From assembly GCA_019117525.1 (NCBI GenBank), contig DWZO01000043.1, forward strand, positions 1 through 64,000: a DNA stretch of 64,000 nt, written 5' to 3'. Of the stretch, positions 34,123 to 43,675 are shown piece by piece. The notes under the pieces were generated by a model. That model searched no databases. It was not told where the DNA came from and saw nothing but the letters and a program-made list of their open reading frames with translations. Made by a program: the position numbers and the translations under genes. Numbering within the stretch: position 1 is the first letter of the stretch; each line of letters opens with the position of its first letter. The DNA comes from Allocoprobacillus merdigallinarum. Its GTDB lineage: Bacteria > Bacillota_I > Bacilli_A > Erysipelotrichales > Coprobacillaceae.

Positions 34123-35490
34123 GTGATTGAAAAATTATTGATTGCCAATCGTGGAGAAATCGCAGTCAGAATTATACGTACATGTAAAGAAATAGGAATT
34201 CAGACTGTTGCCGTTTATTCAACAGCTGATAAACATTCTTTGCACGTGCAATTAGCAGATGAATCTGTATGTATTGGTGGACCATTAGCTAATGAATCAT
34301 ACCTGAATATGAATGCGATTATTCAGGCAGCCTGCAATACGGGATGTGATGCGATTCATCCTGGATTTGGTTTTTTAAGTGAAAACAGTGAATTTGCCAG
34401 ACTTGTTATTCAATGTGGATTGATCTGGGTAGGACCATCACCTGATATTATTGATATGTTAGGAAATAAGTCTGCCGCAAGAAAGATGATGAAAGAAGCA
34501 GGAGTTCCTGTGATTCCTGGTTCTAAAGAAGTCATTGAAACTGTAGAACAGGGAAAAAAGGTTGCTGAAGATATAGGATATCCCGTTATGATTAAAGCCA
34601 GCAATGGTGGTGGTGGACGTGGTATGCGTGTAGTTCATAATGAAGAAGAGTTTGAAACACAATATCTTAATGCCAAAGCTGAAGCCAAAGCTTGTTTTGG
34701 TGATGATGATGTCTATTTAGAAAAATTAATTGAAAATCCAAAACATATTGAAGTTCAGGTCATTGGTGATCATCATGGTCATGTGATTCATTTGTTTGAA
34801 AGGGATTGTTCATTTCAAAGACGTCATCAAAAGATGATTGAAGAAGCACCATGTCATATTTTAAAGAAAGATGTGCGTCAAAGATTGTTTGAAGATGCCA
34901 TCAAAGCTTGTCATCATGTGGGATATAATAGTGTCGGAACAATTGAGTTTTTATTAGATAAACACGGACAATATTATTTTATGGAAATGAATACACGTAT
35001 TCAGGTTGAACATCCTATTACAGAAATGATTTGTGGTATTGATTTAGTCAAGTTACAGATTAAGGTTGCTGAAGGATTAAAACTTCCATACAAGCAAGAA
35101 GATATTCATCAAAATGGATATGCTTTAGAATGTCGTATTAATGCTGAAGATATGAATCGTGATTTTGCGCCAACACCTGGAAAAATAACATTTATGCATT
35201 TACCAGGTGGAAGAGGAGTACGTGTGGATAGTGCCATGTATAGTGGGTGTGAAATTTCACCTTATTATGATTCGATGATTTTAAAATTAATTACTTTTGC
35301 ACCAACACGTCTAGAATGTATTAAAAAAATGCGTGCAGCGTTAAGTGAAGTCATTATTGATGGTATTTCAACGAATACAAAATTCCATTATTATGTTCTA
35401 CATTCTAAAGAATTTATTGAAGGAAGTTATGATACAAGCTTCTGTGAAACATTTATAAAGGAGTTGAAAGATAATGGATCAATTGTTTAA
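34123..35490 (+). CDS. accC: Acetyl-CoA carboxylase, biotin carboxylase subunit
   Basis: A 455-residue ATP-grasp enzyme that carboxylates biotin on AccB. Motifs are LIANRGEIAVRIIRTCKE, HPGFGFLSEN, the Gly-rich ATP loop KASNGGGGRGMRVV, FERDCSFQRRHQKMIEEAP and the catalytic EMNTRIQVEHPITE. The start is GTG at 34123, 5 bases after AAGGTGA; the ATG overlapping it is out of frame. It overlaps accD by 17 bases. Confidence 0.96.
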   Translation: MIEKLLIANRGEIAVRIIRTCKEIGIQTVAVYSTADKHSLHVQLADESVCIGGPLANESYLNMNAIIQAACNTGCDAIHPGFGFLSENSEFARLVIQCGLIWVGPSPDIIDMLGNKSAARKMMKEAGVPVIPGSKEVIETVEQGKKVAEDIGYPVMIKASNGGGGRGMRVVHNEEEFETQYLNAKAEAKACFGDDDVYLEKLIENPKHIEVQVIGDHHGHVIHLFERDCSFQRRHQKMIEEAPCHILKKDVRQRLFEDAIKACHHVGYNSVGTIEFLLDKHGQYYFMEMNTRIQVEHPITEMICGIDLVKLQIKVAEGLKLPYKQEDIHQNGYALECRINAEDMNRDFAPTPGKITFMHLPGGRGVRVDSAMYSGCEISPYYDSMILKLITFAPTRLECIKKMRAALSEVIIDGISTNTKFHYYVLHSKEFIEGSYDTSFCETFIKELKDNGSIV

Positions 35491-36343
35491 AAAAAGAAAT
35501 GAAGAATTAAAACAATTCTCATCATGGTTAAATAGACATAAAATTAAAGAAAAAAAAGAAATTCCTGAAAATATCTTTAAACAATGTGATCATTGTCATG
35601 AATCTATTCCTTATTTTTCACTTATCGAAAATGATTATGTTTGTCCTAAATGTGGTCATCATATGAAAATCAGTGCCAGACAGCGTATACGTGATTTAAT
35701 GGATGAAGGCACTTGGAAAGAATATTTTGAAAAAGATAAAACATCTAACAATGAAAATTTTCCTGGTTACGATGAAAAGCTAAAAAAAGCCTGGATGTCA
35801 ACCGGTATGAATGAAGCTGTCATTTGTGGTGTTGGTAAAATCAACCAGAGTCGTGTTGTCTTATGTGTCATGGATTCTCGTTTCATGATGGGAAGTATGG
35901 GAAAAGTTGTTGGTGAAAAAATATGTAAAGCAGTAGAACTGGCTACACGTAAAAAATTACCATTGATTATTAGCTGTACCAGTGGTGGTGCCAGAATGCA
36001 GGAAGGTATTGATTCTTTAATGCAGATGGCTAAAATCAGTGCTGCTTTAAAACGCTTTTCAAATCAAGGAGGTCTTTATATAGCCTTATTAACACATCCT
36101 ACAACAGGTGGTGTCAGTGCCAGCTTTGCGATGCTGGGAGATATTATCATTGCTGAACCACAGGCCATGATTGGATTTGCTGGAAAACGTGTTATTCAAG
36201 ATACAATTAAGCAGGAGTTACCTGAAGGTTTCCAAACTGCAGAATTCTTACTTGAAAAAGGTTTTATTGATATGATTGTGGAAAGACATGATTTGAAAAA
36301 TGTTATTTCAGATTTATTAAAATTACATGGAGGAAAATTATGA
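35474..36343 (+). CDS. accD: Acetyl-CoA carboxylase, carboxyltransferase subunit beta
   Basis: A 289-residue carboxyltransferase beta subunit. An N-terminal four-Cys zinc finger is seen as CDHCHES with CPKCGHH 15 residues later. The crotonase-like core has CTSGGARMQEG and LTHPTTGGVSASFAMLGD. AAGGAG precedes the ATG, which lies within the end of accC; the stop overlaps accA by 4 bases, fitting an obligate AccA-AccD tetramer. Confidence 0.96.
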   Translation: MDQLFKKRNEELKQFSSWLNRHKIKEKKEIPENIFKQCDHCHESIPYFSLIENDYVCPKCGHHMKISARQRIRDLMDEGTWKEYFEKDKTSNNENFPGYDEKLKKAWMSTGMNEAVICGVGKINQSRVVLCVMDSRFMMGSMGKVVGEKICKAVELATRKKLPLIISCTSGGARMQEGIDSLMQMAKISAALKRFSNQGGLYIALLTHPTTGGVSASFAMLGDIIIAEPQAMIGFAGKRVIQDTIKQELPEGFQTAEFLLEKGFIDMIVERHDLKNVISDLLKLHGGKL

Positions 36344-37260
36344 GCCTCGTAGATAATGAAAGAAAAATAAAAGAGTTACAGGCGAAAAGAGCTGTAACAG
36401 AAGATCAAAAAGAGTTCGATGAACTTTCTCAAGAGATTGATACTCTCACAAAAGAAACATATCATCATTTAACTGCTTGGGATCGTGTGTCTATCGCAAG
36501 ACATCCATCACGACCAAAAGCAAGTGATTTTATTGAGGGATTGTTTGACCATTTCTATGAACTTCATGGGGATAGATGTTATGGAGATGATCAGGCTATT
36601 ATTGGGGGAATTGGTTATTTTCACGATATGCCAGTCACTGTTATTGCACAAGCCAAAGGAAAGACATTGGAAGAAAATTTGAACCGTCATTTTGGAATGT
36701 GTAATCCTGAAGGTTATCGTAAAGCTCTCAGACTTGCCAGACAAGCCGAAAAGTTTCATCGACCAATCATTACTTTTGTAGATACCGCAGGAGCTTATCC
36801 TGGTATCGAAGCTGAGGAGAGGGGACAGGCACAGGCGATTGCTGAATGTTTATACACTTTTTCTGATTTGAAAACACCTGTTATTTGTATTGTTTTATCA
36901 GAAGGTGGTAGTGGAGGAGCATTAGCTTTAAGTGTTGCCGATCGTATTTGTATGTTAGAAAATGCCATTTATTCTGTTTTATCACCTGAAGGTTTTGCAA
37001 GTATTTTATGGAAAGATGATAGTCGTGTTCAAGAAGCGGCTGAAGTGATGAAACTGACATCGTATGATTTATATGATAAAGGGATTGCTGATTATTTGGT
37101 CAAAGAACCAACAGGTGGTATGCAAAATGATTTAAAACTTGTATTAGATAATATTGATCAGTATTTACAAAAAGAATTAGATGTTTTAACTCATACAAAA
37201 GAAAAAGATTTATTGGAAAAACGTTATCAGAAGTTCCGTAAGATAGGAGTTATGTCATGA
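36340..37260 (+). CDS. accA: Acetyl-CoA carboxylase, carboxyltransferase subunit alpha
   Basis: A 306-residue alpha subunit. Motifs are AWDRVSIARHPSRPK, FVDTAGAYPGIEAEERGQ, and LSEGGSGGALALSVADR followed by YSVLSPEGFASILWKD. The start overlaps the accD stop (ATGA) with GGAGG upstream. It ends in an ATGA overlap with fabH. Confidence 0.96.
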   Translation: MSLVDNERKIKELQAKRAVTEDQKEFDELSQEIDTLTKETYHHLTAWDRVSIARHPSRPKASDFIEGLFDHFYELHGDRCYGDDQAIIGGIGYFHDMPVTVIAQAKGKTLEENLNRHFGMCNPEGYRKALRLARQAEKFHRPIITFVDTAGAYPGIEAEERGQAQAIAECLYTFSDLKTPVICIVLSEGGSGGALALSVADRICMLENAIYSVLSPEGFASILWKDDSRVQEAAEVMKLTSYDLYDKGIADYLVKEPTGGMQNDLKLVLDNIDQYLQKELDVLTHTKEKDLLEKRYQKFRKIGVMS

Positions 37261-38231
37261 GTTCAATAGAAATATTAGGAACTGGGTTTGTTAAAGCTCA
37301 AAAGAAAGTAACGAATTTTGATTTAGAAAAAAGAGTTGAAACAAGTGATGAATGGATTGTACAAAGAACAGGTATTTCATCACGTTATGTGAGTGAAACT
37401 GAAAATACAAGTGATTTGGCTTATAAAGCCAGTTTACAGGCGATTGAAGATGCACATATTCAAAAAGAAGACATTGAAGTGATTATTGTCGCAACAATGA
37501 CACCAGATTGTATGACACCTTCAACAGCTTGTCTTGTTCAGGCAAAACTGGGATTAAATGATTGTCCTGTCTTTGCTTTTGATATTAATGGAGCATGTAG
37601 TGGATTTTTATATGCTTTTCAGATTGCCAGTGATTTATTAAGCAGATATCACCATATCTTAGTCATTGGTAGTGAAACAATTAGTAAGATGATTGACTGG
37701 AATGATCGTTCAACTTGCGTTTTATTTGGGGATGGTGCAGGTGCGATGGTTCTTGGTCGAGGAGATACAAAACTTTATCACTATGCCAATAGTGAAGGAG
37801 ACTTACAGGAAGTCTTACATGCTCAAGGATTGCCTTTGGTTCATGATTTACAAAATCAGGGAGCATCAACACATTATTTAAATATGAAAGGAAATGATGT
37901 GTTTAGATTTGCAATTAGAGTTTTAAAAGAATCTATTGAAAATGTTTTGGATCAGTCAGGGCTTTCTATAGATGATATTGATTTGATTATTCCACATCAG
38001 GCGAATTATCGTATTATTTCTCATGTGGCAAAAAAGATGAAAGTCGATTTATCAAAATTTTATATGAATCTTCAAGAGTTTGGAAATACTTCAGCGGCCA
38101 GTATTCCTATTGCTTATGCAATGGCCCAAAGAGAAGGAAAGATTCCTGAAAAGGGACGTGTTATTTTGGTTGGATTTGGTGCTGGATTAACTTATGGAGC
38201 AACTCTTATTGACAATAGAGGAGGACAATAA
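37257..38231 (+). CDS. fabH: 3-oxoacyl-ACP synthase III
   Basis: A 324-residue initiating condensing enzyme. The catalytic triad is visible: Cys in NGACSGFLYAF, His in IPHQANYRI and Asn in FGNTSAASIP. It joins an acyl-CoA primer to malonyl-ACP. ATGA overlap with accA and AGGAG upstream. Primer choice (acetyl or branched) cannot be read from the sequence by eye. Confidence 0.96.
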   Translation: MSSIEILGTGFVKAQKKVTNFDLEKRVETSDEWIVQRTGISSRYVSETENTSDLAYKASLQAIEDAHIQKEDIEVIIVATMTPDCMTPSTACLVQAKLGLNDCPVFAFDINGACSGFLYAFQIASDLLSRYHHILVIGSETISKMIDWNDRSTCVLFGDGAGAMVLGRGDTKLYHYANSEGDLQEVLHAQGLPLVHDLQNQGASTHYLNMKGNDVFRFAIRVLKESIENVLDQSGLSIDDIDLIIPHQANYRIISHVAKKMKVDLSKFYMNLQEFGNTSAASIPIAYAMAQREGKIPEKGRVILVGFGAGLTYGATLIDNRGGQ

Positions 38232-38232
38232 A

Positions 38233-39177
38233 GTGTTATTAAATGAATTATTAAATATAAAATACCCTATTATTCAAGGAGCTATGGCGAATATTGCAAC
38301 TGCTTCCTTTGCTGCCTGTGTTTCTAATAGTGGTGGTTTAGGGATTATTGCGACAGGATCAATGGATGCAGCTCAAACACGTGAAGAAATCCAAAAATGT
38401 AAACAATTAACAGACCAGCCTTTTGGTGTCAATGTGATGTTGATGAATCCATATGCCAGTGAAATTATTGATGTTATTGTTGAAGAAGGTGTTCATGTTG
38501 TGACAACAGGAGCAGGAAATCCAGGACCTTATATGGCAAAACTCAAAGAAGCTGGAATTAAAGTTTTACCAGTTGTGCCTAGCGTTGGTTTGGCTAAACG
38601 TATGGAAAGAGCTGGTGCTGATGCCTTGATTGTTGAAGGTGGAGAATCAGGTGGACATGTTGGTGAAATGACAACAATGGCTTTGGTTCCACAGGTTGTA
38701 GATGCTGTCAATATTCCAGTGATTGCAGCTGGTGGAATTGGAGATGGACGTGGTGTGATGGCAGCTTTGAGTTTAGGTGCTATTGGCGTACAGATTGGAA
38801 CATGTCTATTGGTTGCTGATGAATGTCCAATTCATGAAAACTATAAAGATGCTGTTATTAAAGCCAAAGATACTGATACTGTTGTAACTGGAAGAAGTGT
38901 GAATACACCAGTCCGTATTTTAAAGAATCAAATGGCAAGAGAATATTTAAAACTTGAAGGACATTTTGAAAGTCGTGAAGAATTAGAAAAATTAACACTT
39001 GGAGCTTTAAGAAAAGCTGTACAGAGTGGTGATGTGAAAACTGGGTCTGTGATGATGGGACAAATTGCTGGAATGGTCAAAGAAAAGAAACCAATGCAAC
39101 AGATTCTTGATGAAATGATGGCTTCAACAAAACAAGTTTATGCAAACCTGCAAAAAGTCATGGAGGAAATGCAATGA
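38233..39177 (+). CDS. fabK: Enoyl-ACP reductase FabK
   Basis: A 314-residue FMN-dependent TIM barrel of the FabK/nitronate monooxygenase family, reducing enoyl-ACP. The active-site His142 lies in GGESGGHVGEM. FMN phosphate-binding GGIGDGRGVMAAL and GVQIGTCLLV are conserved. The start is GTG at 38233, one base after the fabH stop, with AGAGGAGG 8 bases before; this gives the usual N-terminus LLNELLNIKYPIIQGAM. No FabI is present. It is followed by a second, more distant FabK-like gene. Confidence 0.93.
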   Translation: MLLNELLNIKYPIIQGAMANIATASFAACVSNSGGLGIIATGSMDAAQTREEIQKCKQLTDQPFGVNVMLMNPYASEIIDVIVEEGVHVVTTGAGNPGPYMAKLKEAGIKVLPVVPSVGLAKRMERAGADALIVEGGESGGHVGEMTTMALVPQVVDAVNIPVIAAGGIGDGRGVMAALSLGAIGVQIGTCLLVADECPIHENYKDAVIKAKDTDTVVTGRSVNTPVRILKNQMAREYLKLEGHFESREELEKLTLGALRKAVQSGDVKTGSVMMGQIAGMVKEKKPMQQILDEMMASTKQVYANLQKVMEEMQ

Positions 39178-40238
39178 TTCAAATCCAAAATCGTATCATG
39201 AAACTTCCTATCATTCAAGGTGGTATGGGAGTCGGTATTTCTTTATCATCATTAGCAGGAGCAGTTGCAAAATGTGGTGCTATGGGTGTCATCAGTGCCG
39301 CTCATCCTGGCTATAATTATGAAGGATTTAGAAAAAATCCAATTGCTGTGAATTGTCAGGCTTTAAAAGATCATATCCAACGTGCCAAAGAGCTTGCTAA
39401 AGGAAATGGTTTGATTGGTGTCAATATTATGGTTGCCAGTCAAAACTATGAAGACTTCGTGAAAGCATCTCTTGAAGGTGGTTGTGATGCCATTATTTCA
39501 GGAGCAGGATTACCATTAGATTTACCTAAGTTTGCTAAAGGAAAGGCGCTTTTAGCACCGATTGTATCGAGTGGAAAAGCGGCCAAACTGATTGCCAGAG
39601 TATGGGATAAACGTTATCAGTATACACCTGATTTCGTAGTGATTGAAGGTAGTGAAGCTGGTGGACATCTAGGATTTAAAAAAGATGATTTATTGGCACA
39701 TACGTGTCAAAAACTAAGTGATATTTTAGCTGATGTTAAAAAAGAATTAAAGGTTTGGGAAGACAAATACAAAAAGACAATTCCTGTTTTTGTTGCTGGA
39801 GGTATAGATTCTGGAAAGAAGATTGCTGAATTCATCAAATTAGGTGCAACAGGTGTACAGATTGCCACACCATTTATTGCGACTTATGAATGTGATGCAG
39901 CACAAGAATTTAAAGATATGGTTATTCAATGTCGCCAAGAAGATATTGAACTTGTCTCAAGTCCAGCAGGACTTCCAGGACGTGCTATTGTCAATGATTT
40001 TGTAAAGAAAACAAGACAAACTGGAAATATCTGTATGAAAAATTGTCTGCATTGCATGATTCCTTGCAATCCTGAAAATACACCCTATTGTATTAGTGAA
40101 GCATTAATACAGAGTGTAAAAGGAAATGTACAAAATGGTCTGGTTTTTGTAGGAAGCCAGGCAGCGAGAATTCATGAAATGAAACATGTTGAAGAAGTGA
40201 TTCATGAATATATAAAAGAAATGGAGGAAAATCTATGA
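39174..40238 (+). CDS. FabK/NMO-family flavoprotein with C-terminal cysteine cluster, FabX-like
   Basis: A 354-residue second member of the FabK/nitronate monooxygenase family. The flavin barrel is intact: PIIQGGMGVGISL, SEAGGHLGFKK with the family's active-site His, and FVAGGIDSGKKIAEFIKLGATGVQIATPF. Unlike FabK, a C-terminal cysteine cluster is present: Cys287, 291, 294, 298 and 306 (ICMKNCLHCMIPCNPENTPYC), likely an iron-sulfur site. This combination of FMN barrel plus iron-sulfur cluster is known for Helicobacter FabX, the dehydrogenase/isomerase that makes unsaturated acyl-ACP. The operon has fabZ and fabF but no fabA, fabB or fabM, so that role would fill a gap. The flavoprotein call is firm; FabX activity is inferred. 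Confidence 0.8.
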   Translation: MIQIQNRIMKLPIIQGGMGVGISLSSLAGAVAKCGAMGVISAAHPGYNYEGFRKNPIAVNCQALKDHIQRAKELAKGNGLIGVNIMVASQNYEDFVKASLEGGCDAIISGAGLPLDLPKFAKGKALLAPIVSSGKAAKLIARVWDKRYQYTPDFVVIEGSEAGGHLGFKKDDLLAHTCQKLSDILADVKKELKVWEDKYKKTIPVFVAGGIDSGKKIAEFIKLGATGVQIATPFIATYECDAAQEFKDMVIQCRQEDIELVSSPAGLPGRAIVNDFVKKTRQTGNICMKNCLHCMIPCNPENTPYCISEALIQSVKGNVQNGLVFVGSQAARIHEMKHVEEVIHEYIKEMEENL

Positions 40239-41149
40239 AAATAGGAATGATTTTTGCTGGTCAAGGTAGTCAATATGTAGGTATGGGAAAAGCATTTTAT
40301 GATGAATTCCAAGAAGCCAGAGATGTTTTTGATCAGGCCAATATTGATATTGATGTCAAAAAAGTATGTTTTGAAGGACCTGAAGATGTTTTAAATGAAA
40401 CATCATATGCACAGCCTTGTATTTTAACAACATCATTAGCCATTGCGAAAGTGATTGAAGCACAAGGTATTCATCCTGATTATGTGGCAGGTTTATCATT
40501 AGGAGAATATTCTGCTTTGGCTTATGCAGGAGCATTTGACACACAAGATGCGATTTCAATTGTGAGACGTCGTGGACAGATTATGAGTGAAGCCCTGCCA
40601 GCTGGAACAACATCTATGGCAGCTGTTTTAGCCATGGATGCTGAAAAGATTCAAGAAGTTATTGAACCTATTGATGGTGTCACAATTGCCAATTACAATT
40701 GTCCAGGACAAATTGTGATTACAGGAACAAAAGAAGCTGTTGAGATTGCTTCAGAAAAATTAAAAGAAGCTGGCGCAAAACGTGTCATTCCATTAAAAGT
40801 TTCAGGAGCATTCCATTCTCCATTATTAGAAGAAGCATCATATAAGCTGAAAGAAGAGTTAGAAAAATATGATATTCATGAAACAAAGATTCCAGTTGTT
40901 TATAATGTTTCAGGAAAAGAAGAAGATGGAGATCTCATTGATATTTTAACTCGACAAATCAAATCAAGTGTTTATTTCTATCAATCAATTCAATATATGA
41001 TTGCACAAGGTGTTGAAGCTTTTGTGGAAATTGGACCTGGAAAAGCATTAAGTGCCTTTGTTAAGAAGACAGATAGAAGTATTCCTGTTTATAGTGTAGA
41101 TAGTATTGAAGGTTTAAATCAAATGTTAGGAGCGTTAAAAGATGAGTAA
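40235..41149 (+). CDS. fabD: Malonyl-CoA:ACP transacylase
   Basis: A 304-residue transacylase. GQGSQYVGMG at the start, nucleophile Ser in GLSLGEYSAL, His in SGAFHSPLL and FVEIGPGKALSAF near the end match the family. Overlaps the upstream gene (ATGA) with GGAGG in front, and fabG by 8 bases. Confidence 0.96.
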   Translation: MKIGMIFAGQGSQYVGMGKAFYDEFQEARDVFDQANIDIDVKKVCFEGPEDVLNETSYAQPCILTTSLAIAKVIEAQGIHPDYVAGLSLGEYSALAYAGAFDTQDAISIVRRRGQIMSEALPAGTTSMAAVLAMDAEKIQEVIEPIDGVTIANYNCPGQIVITGTKEAVEIASEKLKEAGAKRVIPLKVSGAFHSPLLEEASYKLKEELEKYDIHETKIPVVYNVSGKEEDGDLIDILTRQIKSSVYFYQSIQYMIAQGVEAFVEIGPGKALSAFVKKTDRSIPVYSVDSIEGLNQMLGALKDE

Positions 41150-41876
41150 AGTAGCGTTAATTACTGGTGCCAGTCGTGGAATTGGTAGAGCCATTGCTTT
41201 AAAATTTGCAAGTGAAGGATATAATATTGCGATTAATTATATTGGAAATCAGGATGAAGCTTTAGAAGTCCAAAAAGAATGTTGTACTCATGGTATTGAA
41301 GCTATGATTTATGAAGGTGATGTCACTGATTATGATGCCATGGATCAAATGATGAAAGCTGTTTTAGAACAGTTTGGTTCTATTGATGTCTTGGTTAACA
41401 ATTCAGGGATTACAAAAGATCAGTTATTATTAAAAATGAATACACAGTCATTTATGGATGTCATTGATGTCAATTTAAAAGGAACATTTAATACCATTAA
41501 AGCTGTTTCTCGTATTATGATGAAACAAAGATCAGGTGTTATTATCAATATGGCAAGTGTAATTGGAATTATTGGAAATGTTGGACAAGCCAATTATGCA
41601 GCCAGTAAAGCTGGTGTCATTGCTTTAACAAAATCAGTTGCCAAAGAATTAGCACCACGTCATATTCGTGCGAATGCTATTGCGCCAGGATTCATTGCCA
41701 CAAAAATGACAGATGTTTTAAGTGATGATACAAAAGAAAATATCTTAAAAAATATTCCATTGCAACAAATGGGTGAACCAGAGGATGTTGCGAATGTTGC
41801 ATACTTTTTAGCAAGTGATAGTGCAAAATATATTACGGGTCAAGTCATCAATGTTGATGGCGGAATGGTCATGTAA
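41142..41876 (+). CDS. fabG: 3-oxoacyl-ACP reductase
   Basis: A 244-residue short-chain dehydrogenase. NADPH site TGASRGIGRAIA, NNSGIT motif, and the catalytic Ser/Tyr/Lys in MASVIGIIGNVGQANYAASKAG are intact. The C-terminal ITGQVINVDGGMVM is typical of FabG. Overlaps fabD; fabF follows after 12 bases with AAGGAGG. Confidence 0.96.
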   Translation: MSKVALITGASRGIGRAIALKFASEGYNIAINYIGNQDEALEVQKECCTHGIEAMIYEGDVTDYDAMDQMMKAVLEQFGSIDVLVNNSGITKDQLLLKMNTQSFMDVIDVNLKGTFNTIKAVSRIMMKQRSGVIINMASVIGIIGNVGQANYAASKAGVIALTKSVAKELAPRHIRANAIAPGFIATKMTDVLSDDTKENILKNIPLQQMGEPEDVANVAYFLASDSAKYITGQVINVDGGMVM

Positions 41877-41888
41877 GGAGGACAAAAC

Positions 41889-43127
41889 ATGAAAAGAAGA
41901 GTTGTCGTTACTGGAATGGGAGCCGTATCTCCAATTGGAAATACTGTTGAAGAAACTTGGAATGGTATTTTAAATCAGACATGTGGAATTGATGAAATTA
42001 CACATTTTGATACAAGTGATTATAAGGTCAAATTAGCTGGAGAAGTGAAAAATCTTGATTTAGAACAATATTTTACAAAAAGAGATTTAAAATTTAATGA
42101 TCGTTTTACGCAATTTGCCAGAGTTGTTTCTAAACAGGCTATTGAAAATGCAAAGTTGGATTTAGAAACAATGAATAAAAATCGTTTTGGTGTCATTATT
42201 GGTAGTGGTATTGGTGGTGTTGAATCTATTGAAAAAGCGGAACAAAGTTTATTAAATAGAGGACCATCAAAAGTTTCACCATATTTTATTCCTATGACTT
42301 TAATTAATTTAGCAGCAGGAAGTGTTGCGATTGATTTAGGTGCAAAAGGTTATGTATCTTCTGTTGTAACCGCATGTGCAGCTGGAACAAATGCAATTGG
42401 TGAAGCCTTCCATAAAATCAGAGATGGATATGAAGATGTTATGATTGCTGGAGGAAGTGAAGCTTCTATTACACCATTATCAGTTGCAGGATTTGCTTCT
42501 ATGAAAGCTTTGCATACTGGTGAGGATAAAAATCGTGCTTCTATTCCTTTTGATAAAGATCGTAGTGGCTTTGTCATGGGTGAAGGAGCAGCTGTTTTAG
42601 TGTTAGAAGAATTACAACATGCCTTAGATAGAAATGCGACAATCTATGGTGAAATTGTTGGTTATGGAGCAACTTGCGATGCTTATCATATTACAGCACC
42701 ATTATCTGATGGAAGCGGTGGTGGAGAAGCGATGAAACAGGCTTTAGAAGATGCTGCTTTACAACCATCTGATATTGATTATATCAATGCTCATGGGACA
42801 TCTACACCATTAAATGATAAGACAGAAACAATGGCTGTGAAATATGCTTTTGGTGACGATGCATATCATTTGGCTATGTCATCAACAAAATCTTATACAG
42901 GACATTTATTAGGAGCGAGTGGTGCTTTAGAATCTGTTATTTGTGTAAAAGCATTACAAGAAGGATATATCCCAGCTACAATTCATTATCAAAATAAAGA
43001 TGAAGACTGTGATTTAGATATCGTCGCTAATGTTGGTAGAAAACAAGATATTCATTATGCTATGAACAATTCTCTTGGATTTGGTGGACATAATGCATCA
43101 TTGATTTTCAAGAAATGGGAGGATTAG
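41889..43127 (+). CDS. fabF: 3-oxoacyl-ACP synthase II
   Basis: A 412-residue elongating condensing enzyme. Catalytic Cys in VTACAAGTNAIGEA, and the two His in NAHGTSTPLNDK and KSYTGHLLGASG, define the Cys-His-His triad. It is the only FabB/FabF-type enzyme in the operon, so it probably elongates both saturated and unsaturated chains. fabZ follows 2 bases after its stop. Confidence 0.96.
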   Translation: MKRRVVVTGMGAVSPIGNTVEETWNGILNQTCGIDEITHFDTSDYKVKLAGEVKNLDLEQYFTKRDLKFNDRFTQFARVVSKQAIENAKLDLETMNKNRFGVIIGSGIGGVESIEKAEQSLLNRGPSKVSPYFIPMTLINLAAGSVAIDLGAKGYVSSVVTACAAGTNAIGEAFHKIRDGYEDVMIAGGSEASITPLSVAGFASMKALHTGEDKNRASIPFDKDRSGFVMGEGAAVLVLEELQHALDRNATIYGEIVGYGATCDAYHITAPLSDGSGGGEAMKQALEDAALQPSDIDYINAHGTSTPLNDKTETMAVKYAFGDDAYHLAMSSTKSYTGHLLGASGALESVICVKALQEGYIPATIHYQNKDEDCDLDIVANVGRKQDIHYAMNNSLGFGGHNASLIFKKWED

Positions 43128-43129
43128 AG

Positions 43130-43561
43130 ATGTTATATAATTCTAATGATATTCAAAAAATTATTCCTCATCGTTATCCATTTTTACTTGTAGATTGTAT
43201 TGAAAGCATTAGTGAAGATGGAAAAACAATTGTAGGAAGAAAATGTGTGACTGCTAATGAAATGCAATTTTTAGGACATTTCCCTGAAAAACATGTGATG
43301 CCAGGTGTCTTAATTATTGAAGCCTTAGCTCAAACAGGATGTGTTTTATTACTTTCTAAAGAAGAAAATAAAGGAAAGATTGCTTTCTTTGCTGGTATTA
43401 ATAAAGCACGTTTTAGAAAACAAGTGATTCCAGGTGATGTTTTAACAATGACTGTCACTTTAACAAAAGAAAAAGGTGGTATTTACTTTGCTGCTATTGA
43501 AGCAAAGGTTGAAGATGAAATTGCTGTCACTGGAGAAATCATGTGTGCTGTTGGTGAATAA
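43130..43561 (+). CDS. fabZ: 3-hydroxyacyl-ACP dehydratase
   Basis: A 143-residue hot-dog-fold dehydratase. IPHRYPFLLVDCI, catalytic His in GHFPEKHVMPGVLIIEALAQTG with the Glu further on, and the FFAGINKARFRKQVIPGD run are typical of FabZ. GGGAGG lies 7 bases before the ATG; an in-frame ATG five codons upstream lacks support. Last gene of the operon. Confidence 0.96.
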   Translation: MLYNSNDIQKIIPHRYPFLLVDCIESISEDGKTIVGRKCVTANEMQFLGHFPEKHVMPGVLIIEALAQTGCVLLLSKEENKGKIAFFAGINKARFRKQVIPGDVLTMTVTLTKEKGGIYFAAIEAKVEDEIAVTGEIMCAVGE

Positions 43562-43577
43562 TTCAATAGAGAACTGA

Positions 43578-43612
43578 AACAGAAAGATATCTTGTCTTTC
43601 TGTTTTCTTTTT
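43578..43612 (+). terminator. Intrinsic terminator of the fatty acid synthesis operon
   Basis: AACAGAAAGA (43578-43587), loop TATCTTG, TCTTTCTGTT (43595-43604), followed by a T-rich tract. Confidence 0.88.
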
Positions 43613-43624
43613 TATGGTAGTTAT

Positions 43625-43668
43625 AAAAAGCTATTGGTTATATGATAAAACATATTTCCAATAGCTTT
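43625..43668 (-). terminator. Intrinsic terminator of murJ
   Basis: On the minus strand the stem is plus 43658-43668 (CCAATAGCTTT) with 43627-43637 (AAAGCTATTGG), with a second stem CATAT/ATATG inside, followed on the minus strand by TTTTTATAA. Confidence 0.78.
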
Positions 43669-43675
43669 CTTATTA

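Noticed and set aside
38194..38232. Upstream extension of fabK overlapping fabH
   Set aside because: The extra 13 residues are not seen in FabK proteins, and a GTG with a strong AGAGGAGG site lies at 38233.
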